This document shows positions 35,271-48,060 of a DNA stretch of 64,000 bases, piece by piece. The stretch is taken from assembly GCA_026261815.1 (NCBI GenBank), contig JAMPIT010000258.1, positions 18,060,501 through 18,124,500 of the forward strand. The letters are read 5' to 3'. Within the stretch, counting starts at the first letter, position 1. Each line of letters starts with the position of its first letter. The notes beneath the pieces are model-generated. The model was not told the DNA's origin and did not search any database. It saw only the letters and a program-made list of their open reading frames with translations. This DNA is from Monarcha castaneiventris obscurior. Taxonomy: Eukaryota; Chordata; Aves; Passeriformes; Monarchidae. The translations under genes and the position numbers were made by a program.

Positions 35271-38269
35271 CAGGTGGATTTCCGTGCCTACAGTGCCTGA
35301 ACACAGTGACAAAGCCCAGCCTTAGACAGGACATGTTTGCATCACTGCAGTGCTTGCTCCTGGCTGGTGTGCTCCTTTTGGCCAAGCAGATGGTACAGCA
35401 TTTTGCAGAAGCTGGCCAGTGTGTCTGTGTTTTCTCTGTCGTTGCAGCTCCTGAGATGAAATTTCAGAAAGTGCCAAATCCAGCCAGGCCTCTGTGTGAC
35501 TAACAAAGATGCCATCCCCACCACAGAGGAGTGCAAGAACTTGTGGCAACCCCTCAGCAGAGGAGCTTGGAGAGAGCAAGAGAGCCAATGGTACAGTAAA
35601 TTCTGAACCTGTCATAGAAATCATCTCTCCTGCCCAGTGCAGCCCTGTTGTTTTGGCAGCATGGACAAACCCCAGATGGAGGAAGTGCCTGCTTGGCTAA
35701 GGCAATTCAGCCAGCTTCTGCAAAGTTACCAGAAAGTAACATCAGAGCTTTACATTTCTGTAGACTTGGAAGAAGGTCTTCTGAATGATGACCACAAACT
35801 CAATCCAACCAAAAAAATGACTAAGTAACTTCTTTGGCATGTGGAAAAGCATCTCTGGGTTGTCTCGTTTTCCCAGCTCTTCCTCCACTGGAGTAGGATT
35901 ATTGCTGCCATTACTCCTAATAGTTTCTGATTGCACTGAGGGCATGCTCCAAAATCCACTGAAGTAGACAGAAAAATTTCCTGAGAGCCCAAATTATGAA
36001 TTTATGTGGTTTTCTCAATTCAAGATCATCCAGTGTCTGGCTCCACTGTGCCAGGATAGGTCCAGAATACTTGTTTTTCAAAACAGAAAAATTAACTTCA
36101 ACATGAAACTTGGCACTGACTTCAAAAGGATTATCCCAGTCATCTATGTTCTGGCAATCCTTGCTTACAGCACAGTTTTAACATATGTTAAATTTTATGC
36201 TGATAGTTTGCATATCCTTATACTAAATAAATATGTACATTTATGTACACTGTCATGTAACAGTGATTTACATCTCCTATGACCATCTGACATTGCTTCT
36301 CCTAGGAATGGCTGTATCTCCTCAGCATGATGAGGAAAATGCTATTTCAACCTAATAGAATATTTTAATTTCAGATAGTCAAAATGGTGTATCTTTAACA
36401 TAAGGTTCTCTGCAGTTTGTGACATGGCTTTCATAACTTTGCTGATTCCTTTGGGTTTTATTTAGAAACACTTCAGCTACATTTCCCTAAAACATGAAAA
36501 TGCTGAGCCCACCCCTAAACAGTATTATGAAGATGGCTTCTTAATTGATTTTTTTGGGGGAGCAATTTGGTTCTCTTCCATTTTATTGTGGCAAACACTG
36601 GCATTTGTCACTTCTTCCAGTTACTGATGCTTTCTACTTTAATAAATACACATATTAGATGCTATTCTCTTTCTCTGTTTGATAGGTGTATAGTGTCAGG
36701 AAGAAGAAGGTCGCAATGATGTTAAATTTTCTGCTAAGCAAAGGATCAGAGTGTAAATGAAATCTTGAAAGCTGGGAAATGAGAATGTGAAAGTGTAAAT
36801 AATGTATTAATTATTGACAGCTAAGGGACCAAAGAGTCCTGTTTAGTAATGACATCTTCATTGTCACACTGCCTGACACTATCTCAGGTATTTTTTTTTA
36901 ATAACAGCTTTTTCCCCCCAAGATAGTAAGTATTTCAATTTGCTAGTGTAACTATTGATATTTTTCATTTTCTTTGGCTTTTCTTTATCTTACTGCAGTC
37001 TAGGTGCTTGGTGCAGGAGGGGACAGGGGAGAAGCTAATCCTTGTATTTTATTGTGGCAAGTGATACTATTATGGTACAAAATAGATTTTTTTTTAATAA
37101 TAAAAGAACACAATACTGAGGTGCAAAAGGAGATTCCACTTCATTGGTTATTTATGGAAGTTAAGATACAGTTTAGGAAAAGACATATGATAGCTAAGGG
37201 CTCAGTTTTGCCAACAGGCCTTCCCAGCAATGACTAGTGCTTAATATATGCCAGAAGCAGAATTGATTTCACTGTGGCTTTTTGAGTGAAACAGGAGTTA
37301 TGTTAAGGAAAGGTGTTTCTGAGGCAAAAGGCTTTTAATACTCTGTACTTTCCAAGCATTGCACAAAGTCTAAAAGTAGTAGCGAATTCTGTAATATTTA
37401 AATTATTTTTGTTACAAATTAGAGCAGAAGAAATTCCCACAATCCCAAAAGGTCTTCATATATTAGCTGTTTGGTTAAGGCTGCTAGATGTAAATAGCTA
37501 GGAGCTTTCAAATACTGAGATTTAAACTGAAAAGGAAAAAAAAAAACCCACCACAAATCACCAAACAAAAATAACAAGAAACCACCACCACCAAAAATAC
37601 CTCCTGATCCTTGTTTGCCAAACGAGCTGTGCACTTTTGTCCCCCCACACCCCAGGCAAGGGGCTCCATTGCCCTTTGGCAGCCCTGTGCCACCTCCAGA
37701 CCTCTGCTGATCCCTGACTCCTGCTTTGATTCCCCCACTGGCTTTGCCCATAATCAGATTTTGTTCGTTCTGTGGGTGGAACATGCATCAGTTTGAGGAG
37801 GCTTGGGCAGGTGCTGAGAAAAGCCACTGTTCCCTGGCTGGGATCCCTGCCCTGAAGGGCACCAGGTGCTACTGGGGGCTGGGGGTTAAAGAAAAAGAAG
37901 AGGCAACTACTTCAGATGCTCTCCACTCTGTGATAATTGTCTTTGCTTTCACCTTACTGAGGAGAGTTGGGAGGCAGCTCTCAGTCAAATCCTCTTTCCC
38001 CTGAAAAATGCAGGTTCTGGTCTATGGAATTGCTTAGTAAATTTCTGTCAGCCCTAGTGAATTGATAGGGTTGATAAATCCTGGTATGTGGAGAAGTGGA
38101 AAAAGTGAAAATATTTAATTTCACTGTTTTCAATACACTGTTTCGATTGATTGCATTGGAAAGACCTTCCATTTAAAAAAGTCTGATTTCTTTGTTTAAC
38201 AAATACGAACGTTTTTACACAAGTTAAAATTAACAAACCATTTCACCTGCCATTTCCCACGTTTCCATT
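35271..38269. other. Non-coding sequence, no recognised gene
   Basis: Intergenic DNA with overlapping short frames around 35.3-36.0 and 37.4-38.0 kb that have no family resemblance. A CCA/CAAA-rich stretch at 37545-37600 explains the glycine/tryptophan-rich minus-strand frames there. Confidence 0.5.
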
Positions 38270-38420
38270 GAATCCAGCCCTGCTGGGTTTGGGCACTGGT
38301 TCCCGAGGCAGGGGCTGCCCGGGTCGTGCCCGGTGGGGTCGGGGTGAGCTCGGGAGCTGCTGCCCACACCCTGCCCCTCTGCTGGTGCTCTCAGTGCTTC
38401 AGATCCGTGGTGCAGGGATG
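38270..38420. other. Small CpG-dense, GC-rich patch
   Basis: Six CpG dinucleotides fall in about 60 bp around 38300-38360, in a region otherwise poor in CpG. It is too short to call a CpG island. It could be a remnant of a GC-rich repeat or a small regulatory site. Confidence 0.35.
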
Positions 38421-41400
38421 TTCCCAACTGCACCACCCACTTCCAAGGAGGTATTTTCAGGTGCTGGCATCAGGAGGGGAAAGCACGACTCACTCCTCAA
38501 GTCTGTTGTTGTTTACAGAACATGTGTCTCAAACATTAAACAATGCCCTGTGTGATGCTGAATATAGAGCCTTCTTCCTCTGCCCAAGAATAGAACTTTA
38601 TCAAAATGAAATTTCCTGCTCATTTGAGCCTGTCTCCATAGCAACAGCACTGTACACCTGTGATGTACAGGCAGAAGCTGTTACAACCTCTGAACTAGGC
38701 AGGATGAGCCACGCTCCATCCTCCCGTGGAAGGCAGAAGTGCATCTCTGATGTATCCATGGCACATATTCCTATATGCTACCTATGTGTGCTCCCCATAT
38801 ACAACCATTTTATTCAGCATTACCCTACTCACATTTGGTAAATAAATACAAATTTGCTACTTACATGAAGTTGAACACTTGCAAAAATTCAATCTATTCT
38901 TGTCCTGAGGGAAGACTTTCCAATGCAAACATTACACAAAATAAAAGCTTGTGCTTACATTTGCTTCTGTAAAAATTTCCTAATTCAAAAAATTCATAAA
39001 ATGCCTCACTCTTGCAAATCTGCCAACCTGTTAATAGTACATCATTAAAAGAAAAAAGCAACTGCATGCTGAATTATTTAAATATTATTTTAATAGTAAA
39101 CTGGAAATAATTATGCACCTTTGGCTATCCAATATTGCAAATTGCTGTTCACTCCATAACTTTTAGTGAAATTGAACTTACCAATAAGAAACAAATGGTT
39201 GCATTTTAAAGCAACCTGAAATTATTTCCCCAGGTCATTCATAAGGTAGATCATTACAGAGAAACGCTTTCTTATGCAAATAAAAAATAGCTTGCTAATG
39301 CAATGGAAATTATATTTTAAGCTTCCTACATTTATTAGCTTATTTAAGAAGAGACAAACTTCAAAGGATTTTATTTGAAATACATGCAGAGTAAAAGTCT
39401 ACATAATGATGGCTTTTGCTCTCAGATATACTGCATAACATATAGATGAATTGTCTCTGTCTTCTGATGTTTGCTTGTTCTTGTCTTTGCTTTCAGACCT
39501 GCCCTCTCTTCCCCTCTTAACTCAGCATTTCCCATTACTGAAGGCAGGGCAAGCTGCAAGCAAAAGGAGGAAATATGATAGATGATACAGGCGTCTTGGC
39601 AAAGTTCATTGCATGGGGTTGCCTGAATTTTTCAGACCACTCCTTGATGCAGTGGGCTTGACTTTTCCCCCAGTGTTATTATAACCCTCATTTCTATGCC
39701 AGCAAAAATGGGGCTTTGCTCTCAAAGCAGAATTTCTCATCCTTTTTCAGCAAATGGGTGGACAATGTCGTTTTTCCCTTGCAGGGGACAGAGAAGCCAG
39801 GGCCTGCGGACTCTCCTCGTGCAGGCTGCATCCAGCACAGGGCTTTGGTACAGCCAGAGACTGGGTGAAAAGGGAAAGGAATTGATCTTTCACCCACACC
39901 TTAAGGACAGGAGGCAACGATCCCCAGCTTTTTGTGGTATTTGTAACAGCTATTTACTTTATTTTCTCCTTCTCAACTGTGGCTGTTTTCAGCTTTTCTG
40001 CTAGGAAATATCTGTCTTATATAAGCTGCTAATACTCTGCTTTAGGCAGAACATGGTGCTTGGAGCTTATGTAGGCTGATTTCAGGGAAACTAGCAGCAT
40101 TATTGATTTTCATTGGGCTTATTAGGATCAGTGTAACATGCACTTTTGCTATACTAGATTGTATTTGTCTTTCATCATGAAATCTCATTACACTAAAAAG
40201 AAATGGAAACAAGTTGTGCAAGTAAAAGATTTTGCAGGGTACTCTAATGAAATTACTCTGTATCTGCAAAAACACACTTTGTATGTAGGTCATTCAAACC
40301 CTGAATGCTGCTGGTCAGACTGTTCTCATTTGCTTTTGAAAATTAAGAATAGATTCTCCAGCCTTAGCAGAATAATTTCAGATTTATGCTAACATAACTG
40401 AAGTTATAGCTTGTTCCTTGGAGTAGTTGTGCTGTCTGAATTCTGTTGTTGAATCAGTGATTTACTAGGAAAGAGAACCTCCAGTTGTTTGCCTGCTTGC
40501 AGCTGGTATGGATGATATTACCACATTATAGAGGTGTGAAATCCACGTGGCTGTGGCCACACTCCTAAACCCCCAGCCAGGATGAGGAATGAGCAGCAAG
40601 GTTGTTTCCACCCTTTTTGTGGGACAGCATCTCGTTGTGATTTGCCTGTTGACATCAGTGAGGGAGCATGAGCTGGCAGCACAGCAGAGCTTCTCAGAGC
40701 AGCATCAGAGGCATAAAATCCTCCCTCCTGAAACTCAGAGGAGACCTGGTCACCACCTCAGCTTCCCTCTTCCAAGACCAATTCACTACCAAAGCTCATA
40801 TGTCCAAACTCAGGCTCTTCACCAGTATTCCTGCAGCTGCAGACAGTGCTGAGGCTTTCCCATATTCTGCTGGCAGGGAGAAGGTAAAGCTGTTGGTGTG
40901 ATTCCTATCCTGTGAGTGCCTGGACTATTTGGGAGAGCAAACCTCCTCTCTGTGGGTATCCTGATGCCATTGAAATAGTGTGCTCAGGACTGTGCAGGCT
41001 GAGGATGGCAGCCTCTTGCCTGCTGTGGGGAGGCAGAATGCCTGGGAGAAGTCTCCGTGGGGCCAGACCTCCTCTTGTGGCTTGTCAGCTTGCAGGGTTG
41101 AGGAAAGGGAGTGTGCTTTGTTTTTGTGTTTTATCAATCGCCTCATTTTCTTGGCACTTGAAATTGGCAGTGGGGAAAACATTCCTCCAAGATCTATACT
41201 TATTCTGTAAGAATGGATCAAGGCTTTTGAGCTGTCAGTAAAAAATATCCTCCTTTGACATGTTTTGATGGTGCCTCTAAGAATAGCACATTTCCTAATG
41301 GTCAGGATGCTTTTATTTTCATAGATGTTCTACATCTGGAGAAAGCAGCATTCTTCTGAGAAAGAGAGAATTAATTTTGAAGAACTCTGAGGAGGGACTC

Positions 41401-44400
41401 TCAGGCTTCCTTTCCTAATGCGTGAGTGTATTTCAGGCCATAGAGAGTGAGCTGTGGAAGGTACCAAAATGAGCAGAAAGCATCCAGTTAAAAACCAAGC
41501 TACAGAATAGATGCTAAGAAGAAAAAATTCAAAGAACAAAGCTGCAGTTGCAAAGTTACTTGGGGAGTACAAATTTTGCATTATTGACAGTCTGTGATTT
41601 AATGACATTGCACAGTCAGCTCTTAGGCAGTCTTGATCCAATGTTGATCCAATGACACTGTACTCTCCTGCTTGGAATTGCCTACTGTTTTGTGGGGGTT
41701 TATGGAGAAATTTTGGTATGGGCTAGACATGAAGGCTTTTTTTTCAGAACTTCTCAAACTCAGCAGCAAAATACTAAAGGGGAAGCTCTCCTGGATATAG
41801 ATGTGGCAGTCTTATTTATTTGTGAAAAGGAGTCTCAAACTGCTGAACACACAGGTTTATGGAAAAGAGCTCTCTGGTGTTGCTGACAATTAGTACATTT
41901 TCCACTTGCAAAATGGTGCTTTCTGCTAATGCTACAGTATAGTAATCAAAAGCACCTAATCCAGCTGATTAAAAATTCCCTATTGGGCTTTGCTGACCAA
42001 ATGAATACAATTAGTAAGACATTTCAAGTAGGGAATTTCCTGCAAATACTGATATTCATAGACCTTAAATTAAAACTATGGTATGTAAAATCACATATCA
42101 AATGAAGAGAGATCTTATTCCTTGGTGCATCTAACTGAGATCCATTGTTGATGTGTGGCAGGAGATATTTTGTTCAGTAAGTGCAGGTAAGCTTTTCACT
42201 CAGACCTCAGCTTTAGAACCAAATTAATTGTGTGATCAAAGCATTTATTTTTTGCGTCCTCCCAAAGAAACCTAGCAAAAAAAAAAGTCCCTTAAGTAAG
42301 TCAGCTCATGTAAGCAACGGTAACAGGTGCTATGGGTAGTTGTGGAGATGTTGTTTGTTTAATATTAATCTAAAATAATTTAAATGGCATCTTAATAGCC
42401 TTATTTTATGTCTCTTATTTTGATTTTAAAAATCAGTGCATTCCCCTTAGTGCAGTTAATAGGGTCAGCCTGTGAGCCTGTGCTGGTTACCATGCCTTCA
42501 GTCATGTGGAATCCAAACAGCCATTATAATTTGTTTCTAAACAGATCAAGAGCTATTTACCATCTCAATGTTTTGTGCACAGCTGGGTGTCTGGCAAACA
42601 TCCAATATCCATTAACATTTAAAAATTAGTCCCATAATGCATCTTTTCCGTGGCTTGAGGAGTATACACACTGACACATGTTGGGAACCAATTATATTTG
42701 CACCACCATTAGTCTGGCTGCATTCAACTTCCCAGTAAATGAGGGCTAATTTAGTTTCCAGAATGGTGTATCTTAAATTCATGCAATGACCTTAGCAAAA
42801 GCAGAGTATCTGAAGATATAAAGAGGAAGGAAATGCTCAGAAAGAATAATGCTTCCTTTTTTTCTGCCTAAACCATAAGAGTAGATTATTATATGTCTGT
42901 TTCCAGTATCCATGCCTGGCCTTAAAACCAGATTCCTTTAATTCAATACTGCTACAATTCATGAGCAGACTTTGGTTGGGAAGAAATCACACTAATATGG
43001 TAAACTAGCACACCCTACTTGCTCAGATCAAACCTGCTAATGGACCTTTTTATAATAGCAATTTAGGCCTGCCTGTAGCAGGTCTAACTCTTCAGGTTCC
43101 CAACTGATTTTAAGTGTTCTATTTTCCTACCAGCAGGAAAATAAGAAGTACAGATTTCACAGTAAGTGCTGTCTACATTGCTTGTGAAATATATTCTAAC
43201 AATGCCACGGAAGTGAAATGACCCTCACAACTGGCAGTTTGGCATACAATTTTAATGAAAATGAAGAAACACAAAAATATTTTGAGAAGTATATTTGCCA
43301 AAGTTCTGCTGCCATGAGGAATTCCTTCAGTAATATCAGAGGTGAAATGGGATGTCTGGCTTGGGGGTGAGGGTGTAACACCCTTCCTTGCAGCGTGTCA
43401 GCACAGCACTCAGTAATCAGGTTCTAGACTGATTGGCTTCTGCTGCTGCAACGCCCTGCACAAGGCTTCTCTGAGCTCACCCAGTCCGTGGCAGGCTGCT
43501 TAATAAAGCTAAATTGCTCCTACAAACACAGCACTATTCAGCAGCCTTTTGGAATTAAGAGCTGCTTTAAAAGTAGCGTTTTTCCTTAACGTTCATCTGA
43601 ACCAGTTAGAAACTCAGGACGGCAGGAATTTTCTAAATGGGCACACGGCAACACAGTGCAGCAAGCCTCCAGGTGAGGGGTCTGCCTCCTCCTACAGCTG
43701 TGCACTTCTGCAGTAACTCTGTCCTCTTGGCACAGTTGTTTGAATGGAATTAACTGTAGGATTCTGTCTGGAGTGAGACTGCAGGTTTATAAACATCTCC
43801 ATTAAAGTTTAATGTATAGAAATAGTTATTTACATATGCTTAAAATGCAGTATTTAATATATAAAACTTGTTCTTGTGTTACATCCATGTAGTTCAGAGT
43901 TCACCTTTGTCAAGTATTTCTTTATTGTATCAGCACCTTTTTCCTTTTACCTTTTGTCAAAGAAAGTATCTTTCAGTGAAATGGCCTATTCTCGAAGCTG
44001 CCCTTTTGAAAAAGTTCACTGTACAGTCAGTATTTACAGATGCTGTTTATACTGTCTTTCTCTCAAAAGACATGGCTTTTTATTTTATTGCTTTCAGTGA
44101 AACCCTTGCTTGTAGTCCCTGACAATAATACATTTTCATGCATCATTGGCAATACAAGGCTTCATTTAGACTATTGATTTACATTCTTACTGTATTAGGA
44201 CTTGTTAGTGTTTCATGCCTTCTTATTGTTTGGTGATTGACCTTTGCAGATTTACAGTACATAAGCAATTAGCCAGTAATAGGTTAAATTAATAAAGAAG
44301 ATTCCTATCAAATTTGGGGGATTTACAAATCTATCATGTTGTGGTACTGTCCATTTCTTTATTTATATTCCTCACAGCTGTGGTTATAAGCTGAAGCCCA

Positions 44401-47400
44401 AGTGCAGTAAGCCCTGCTGAAGTTACATGCAGAAAGAAGATGATGTGCGGCGTGAGTACAATTTGCTGGGTAAGTGGGTAGGGATGGGAACTGGCAGAAA
44501 GGTTGAAATGTTTTCTTTTTCTGTCTTGACAGTCTCTTTTGTTTTTCAGCTGTGGATTTAACAAAACAAAACTAGAGCTAATTTTAATTTTTAATTAAAG
44601 TCAATAGCTTATGTTCATTCTGATGTATTTGGTACAAAGAAGAATAAAAGAAAATGCAGAGAGAAACTTGAAAGAGAAATGCATTTCTTCAGCTTAATTA
44701 TTTAGTTTCCAACTAAGAAACAGCTCTGCAGACGTCGATTATCCTTCAGGGATATCTTAGAAGAAGTGAGCAATTAGCTTGATTTTCTGTTGAATATGTA
44801 GCTTGTGACTCAGTATGTGATCTATTAAAAAGATGATAATTCCTTTTAAACTGTGTCCTGATATACATGGAGCCTGTTGCTGAAGATGAAAGTCAGTGGA
44901 GTAATCCAGTCGATCACCATGTGAGACACAGCTTTTCTGCCTTGCTCCACAACAGACAGTGGTAATTTTAGGTGTTCTAAGGACTGTAAGAGTAACAGAA
45001 GGGTGAAAGAGGAGGGTAATGCTCTCCTGTTAAAAGGTAACCTGGGATACTGCTTAACACTCTTCACAGCTTTAAGCATGCTTTCCCTTAGAAGCAGAGT
45101 CTAAAAAAAGGGCAACATTTCTCTGGTGGAAAAAAGGCTCCTTGCACCAGTTTCTGTAGGAAAGCAGTGACTGTTCTGCCCCCAGCAGCCTGGAGTCATG
45201 GATGGGGCTGTGAATGGAGATCAGCAGCTTGGGAAATTCAGGCAAGGCTGCGTGGGAAGGGCTGTGGAGGTATGGCCCATCCTGCTGCCCTCCAGCCTTC
45301 CTGGGGCACTCCAGCCCTGGCAGGGTCAGTGCTGGGTCACCACCCACACCCAGCACTGCAGTCCTGGCACAGACTGCACCAGGCACACTGCTGAGAAGAA
45401 AGCAGGAACTGGAAGGGATTATTGAGAGAGTTGTATGATAAGCACAACTTGTTCATGAGTGCATGGACTCTGCTGCCACCGCCCTGTTTCCAGATCGCTG
45501 CTGCTGGATGGAAAATGCCCAGACTGTGGAGCTGGGGGTTATATGTCTGCTGGCACTTGTGTTGCACAGCTGGCTGGAACATACAAACTCACAAAGTGCC
45601 CAGATTTCACACAGGAAAAGCAGAATGCACAGTTTTTGCAGTTCATGTGTTAGGTGTTTTTTGGTTGTGGTTTTTTTGGTTGGTTTATTTAGTTTTGTTT
45701 GCTTGTCTTTTGTTACTATTATGACATTCAAATTCTACTACAAGGAGATACTGGAGCTTAAAAATTAACTTTAAGCAAGTGACTTGCACGAGGATGAAGT
45801 TTGCATGTGCTGCCAGATTCCTGCACACCTCAGTCCCACTCTGAGCACCTCCGCCTGTCAAACTGTGCTCCTCCAAATGCACACTGAGCAGATGCTCAGC
45901 CCTTGATGGGCCTAAATTAGTAGGCACCTGTATTTCTGACATTGAAGCTTCCATGGTATCTGAAATCTTGCTTCTGGTCATGTTTAAAAGTGCCACAGTC
46001 CTGTCAGGACTGAGCAATGTGCTACCTAACTTGTACCTTCATCTGCAACAGGAACCCAATTCTTTAATGTTCCATGACAGCAAAATCTGGGTCTCATCCC
46101 TTCAAGGCCAGACTGCTCTGAATCCTTTCTGCACCTCCCAGCATACTAATGGGAGGGAGGAGCAAGCCTGAACTGCGCACTCTTTCCAGGATTGTGGCAG
46201 GATGTTGAATAATCCCGTTTGCCTTTCTGTGGCTAATTTCAAGGCCATGCAAAGGAGGGCCCTGTGCGCTGGTGTGACTGTCGCTGGCATGGGCTCCCTG
46301 TGGCACGACCCTCTGCTCCTGGCATGGGTCTCTCCAGCCCACAGGTAGTGCACAGCAGCTTGGCCTCCCTTTCCCCTGGTCCCACGGAGCACCCTTCTTT
46401 AACTCCCAGTGCCCGAGATGGGCTGCCCAGCCTGGGGAGGCAGGGCATCCAGCTGGCTGTCAGACTGGTCTTTTTGCGTGATTACAGTTCAAGTTACAGC
46501 TCATCTCTGTAAGAACAAGTGTAAGACATGCCTGCCCACCTCATCCTTTATTTATTTGTACTAATTATGCATCATGAACGCTACTGGTGCAAAACATCCC
46601 ATCCTGCTCAAAGATATATATAACAGAGGATAATGAAGGTGGCACCGACTCACTGCTTACACGTAGCCCAGCAAAAAGCTCCTGTGTGGTTTCCAGGGCT
46701 AGCTGCAGTCCAGAAGCAAATTAGGTATTTTCTTGTGGCCAGGAGCCCAGACTAATAAACTCCGCAGACCTAACTTTTCATACAGATGGGTTGTGGCTTC
46801 CTGCATTGTGTTTCCATTTGTACTGAAAATTACCCTGGATCTGGCATCACTGGATCTCTGGCAAGGCTAATCAGCCTATCTAGCCACACGCTGAGAGCTC
46901 CATAAATCCTTCTTGCAGTGCTGTCCCCAATGCTGAGGAGCAGCCCAGTCCAGGATCCCAAGGTTTTATTTTTTATAGTTTTATTTGTATTTGTATTTAT
47001 TTCGTTGTTTTAGACCCTTTGTGGCTCTGCTGGCTTCGGGAAGGTGCTGTGCTCCATGAATGCAGTGAATGTGGGGTAATGGCAGCGTGGTGGCCATGCC
47101 ATAGGTTTAATCAGCTCAACAGAGACTCAGGGGGAGGCTGTGTACTGCCCAGGAAGCCCTTCCATCCAGCCATCCTGGCAATGGGCAGAGCTGAAGGTAT
47201 TACCCGTGTCATTGCTTCCCTGAGGGGCGTGCTGGTGTGCCTGATGTCGGCAATACAAGGCATCTCTCAGGCAGTGTCTTAGCAGAGAGTGTGATCCCTG
47301 GCTAAGGTGTGGTGAGGAGTCAGGGAGCAGCACAGCACCTTCTGTGAGTGCCAAGCCCCAGGCTCTGAGCTGGCTGCTCTGGCAGAGGGTGTCACGGGTG

Positions 47401-47589
47401 GAGTGGGAGCTTCAGACAAAGTGTGTTAGAGAAGCCCTCCTGTTGAGCCATGAGGTGCAGAAAGGACCCCTTTGCTTTCTAAACTCCTTCTCAGAGAGGA
47501 GCCTGGGAGTGGCTGGATCCAATCTTAGCCCCAGACTCTGCCAACAGTTTAAGTCTAAGGAATTAGAGAGGTGTGATTGAAGCCTTGCA
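38421..47589. other. Non-coding sequence, no recognised gene
   Basis: AT-rich blocks at 38.8-39.5, 41.9-43.2 and 43.8-44.3 kb look like candidate conserved non-coding sequence; a POU octamer lies at 39274-39281. GC-richer patches are at 45.1-45.4 and 46.2-46.5 kb. Frames up to 171 codons (38326-38841) carry no known domains and overlap other frames. A GT/T-rich stretch lies at 45655-45715. Confidence 0.5.
39050..39300. promoter_or_regulatory. Candidate conserved non-coding element
   Basis: AT-rich sequence with AATTATTTAAAT-like cores, AATTATGCA and a perfect octamer ATGCAAAT at 39274-39281. The basis is compositional only. Confidence 0.22.
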
Positions 47590-48060
47590 CAACTTTGTCC
47601 CACAGGATTAAGGATGGTAAACCAGGTATATTTATATAAAAATGAATGACCTATGATGATAAATGGTTAGACAAAAAGATCTTAATCAGAATTATTTACT
47701 ACGCATTATAGAAGATAAAACTACTATTACAGTATAGTATAGTGTGCTATATTAAAGCAATTATATTAAAGCTAGCAAAACCCCCCAGTTATTAAGTAGT
47801 GATGTCACTCACCCATACCAACGACAGCAGGCAAATCTCTTCTGCTCATCCTGCAGGACTAACCTTGAAGGACATCCCCACTCAAGGGAGGAATCTCCAC
47901 ACACAGTCCAAGAAGGGGTGTGTTAGAAGAGCCTGCCAATGAAAGTGGAACTGGACTTTTGTAGTACAAAGTGATTGACTGTATAAAGTTATATGTCTGT
48001 GCCAGCTCAGCATTTTAGATAAGGATACTTTACTGTATCTGCCACATTTTCACCTCATTA
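47590..48060. mobile_element. Possible degenerate avian ERV LTR
   Basis: The block combines an AT-rich left part (repeated TATATTAAAGC at 47748-47758 and 47762-47772), a CCCCCC run and then a more GC-rich right part with GGCAAATCTCTTCTGCTCAT and GGACATCCCCACTCAAGG. This wording reminds me of LTRs of passerine endogenous retroviruses. No internal retroviral genes, target-site duplication or paired LTR were seen, and the boundaries are guesses. It could equally be unique sequence. Confidence 0.3.

Noticed and set aside
38326..38841. 171-codon plus-strand frame
   Set aside because: It begins in a GC-rich patch, has no domain and overlaps another frame; likely chance.
40660..40880. Possible second CR1 fragment (GAGGAGACCTGGTCACCACC)
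   Set aside because: Only a short phrase resembles CR1; the flanks do not follow the CR1 3' sequence.
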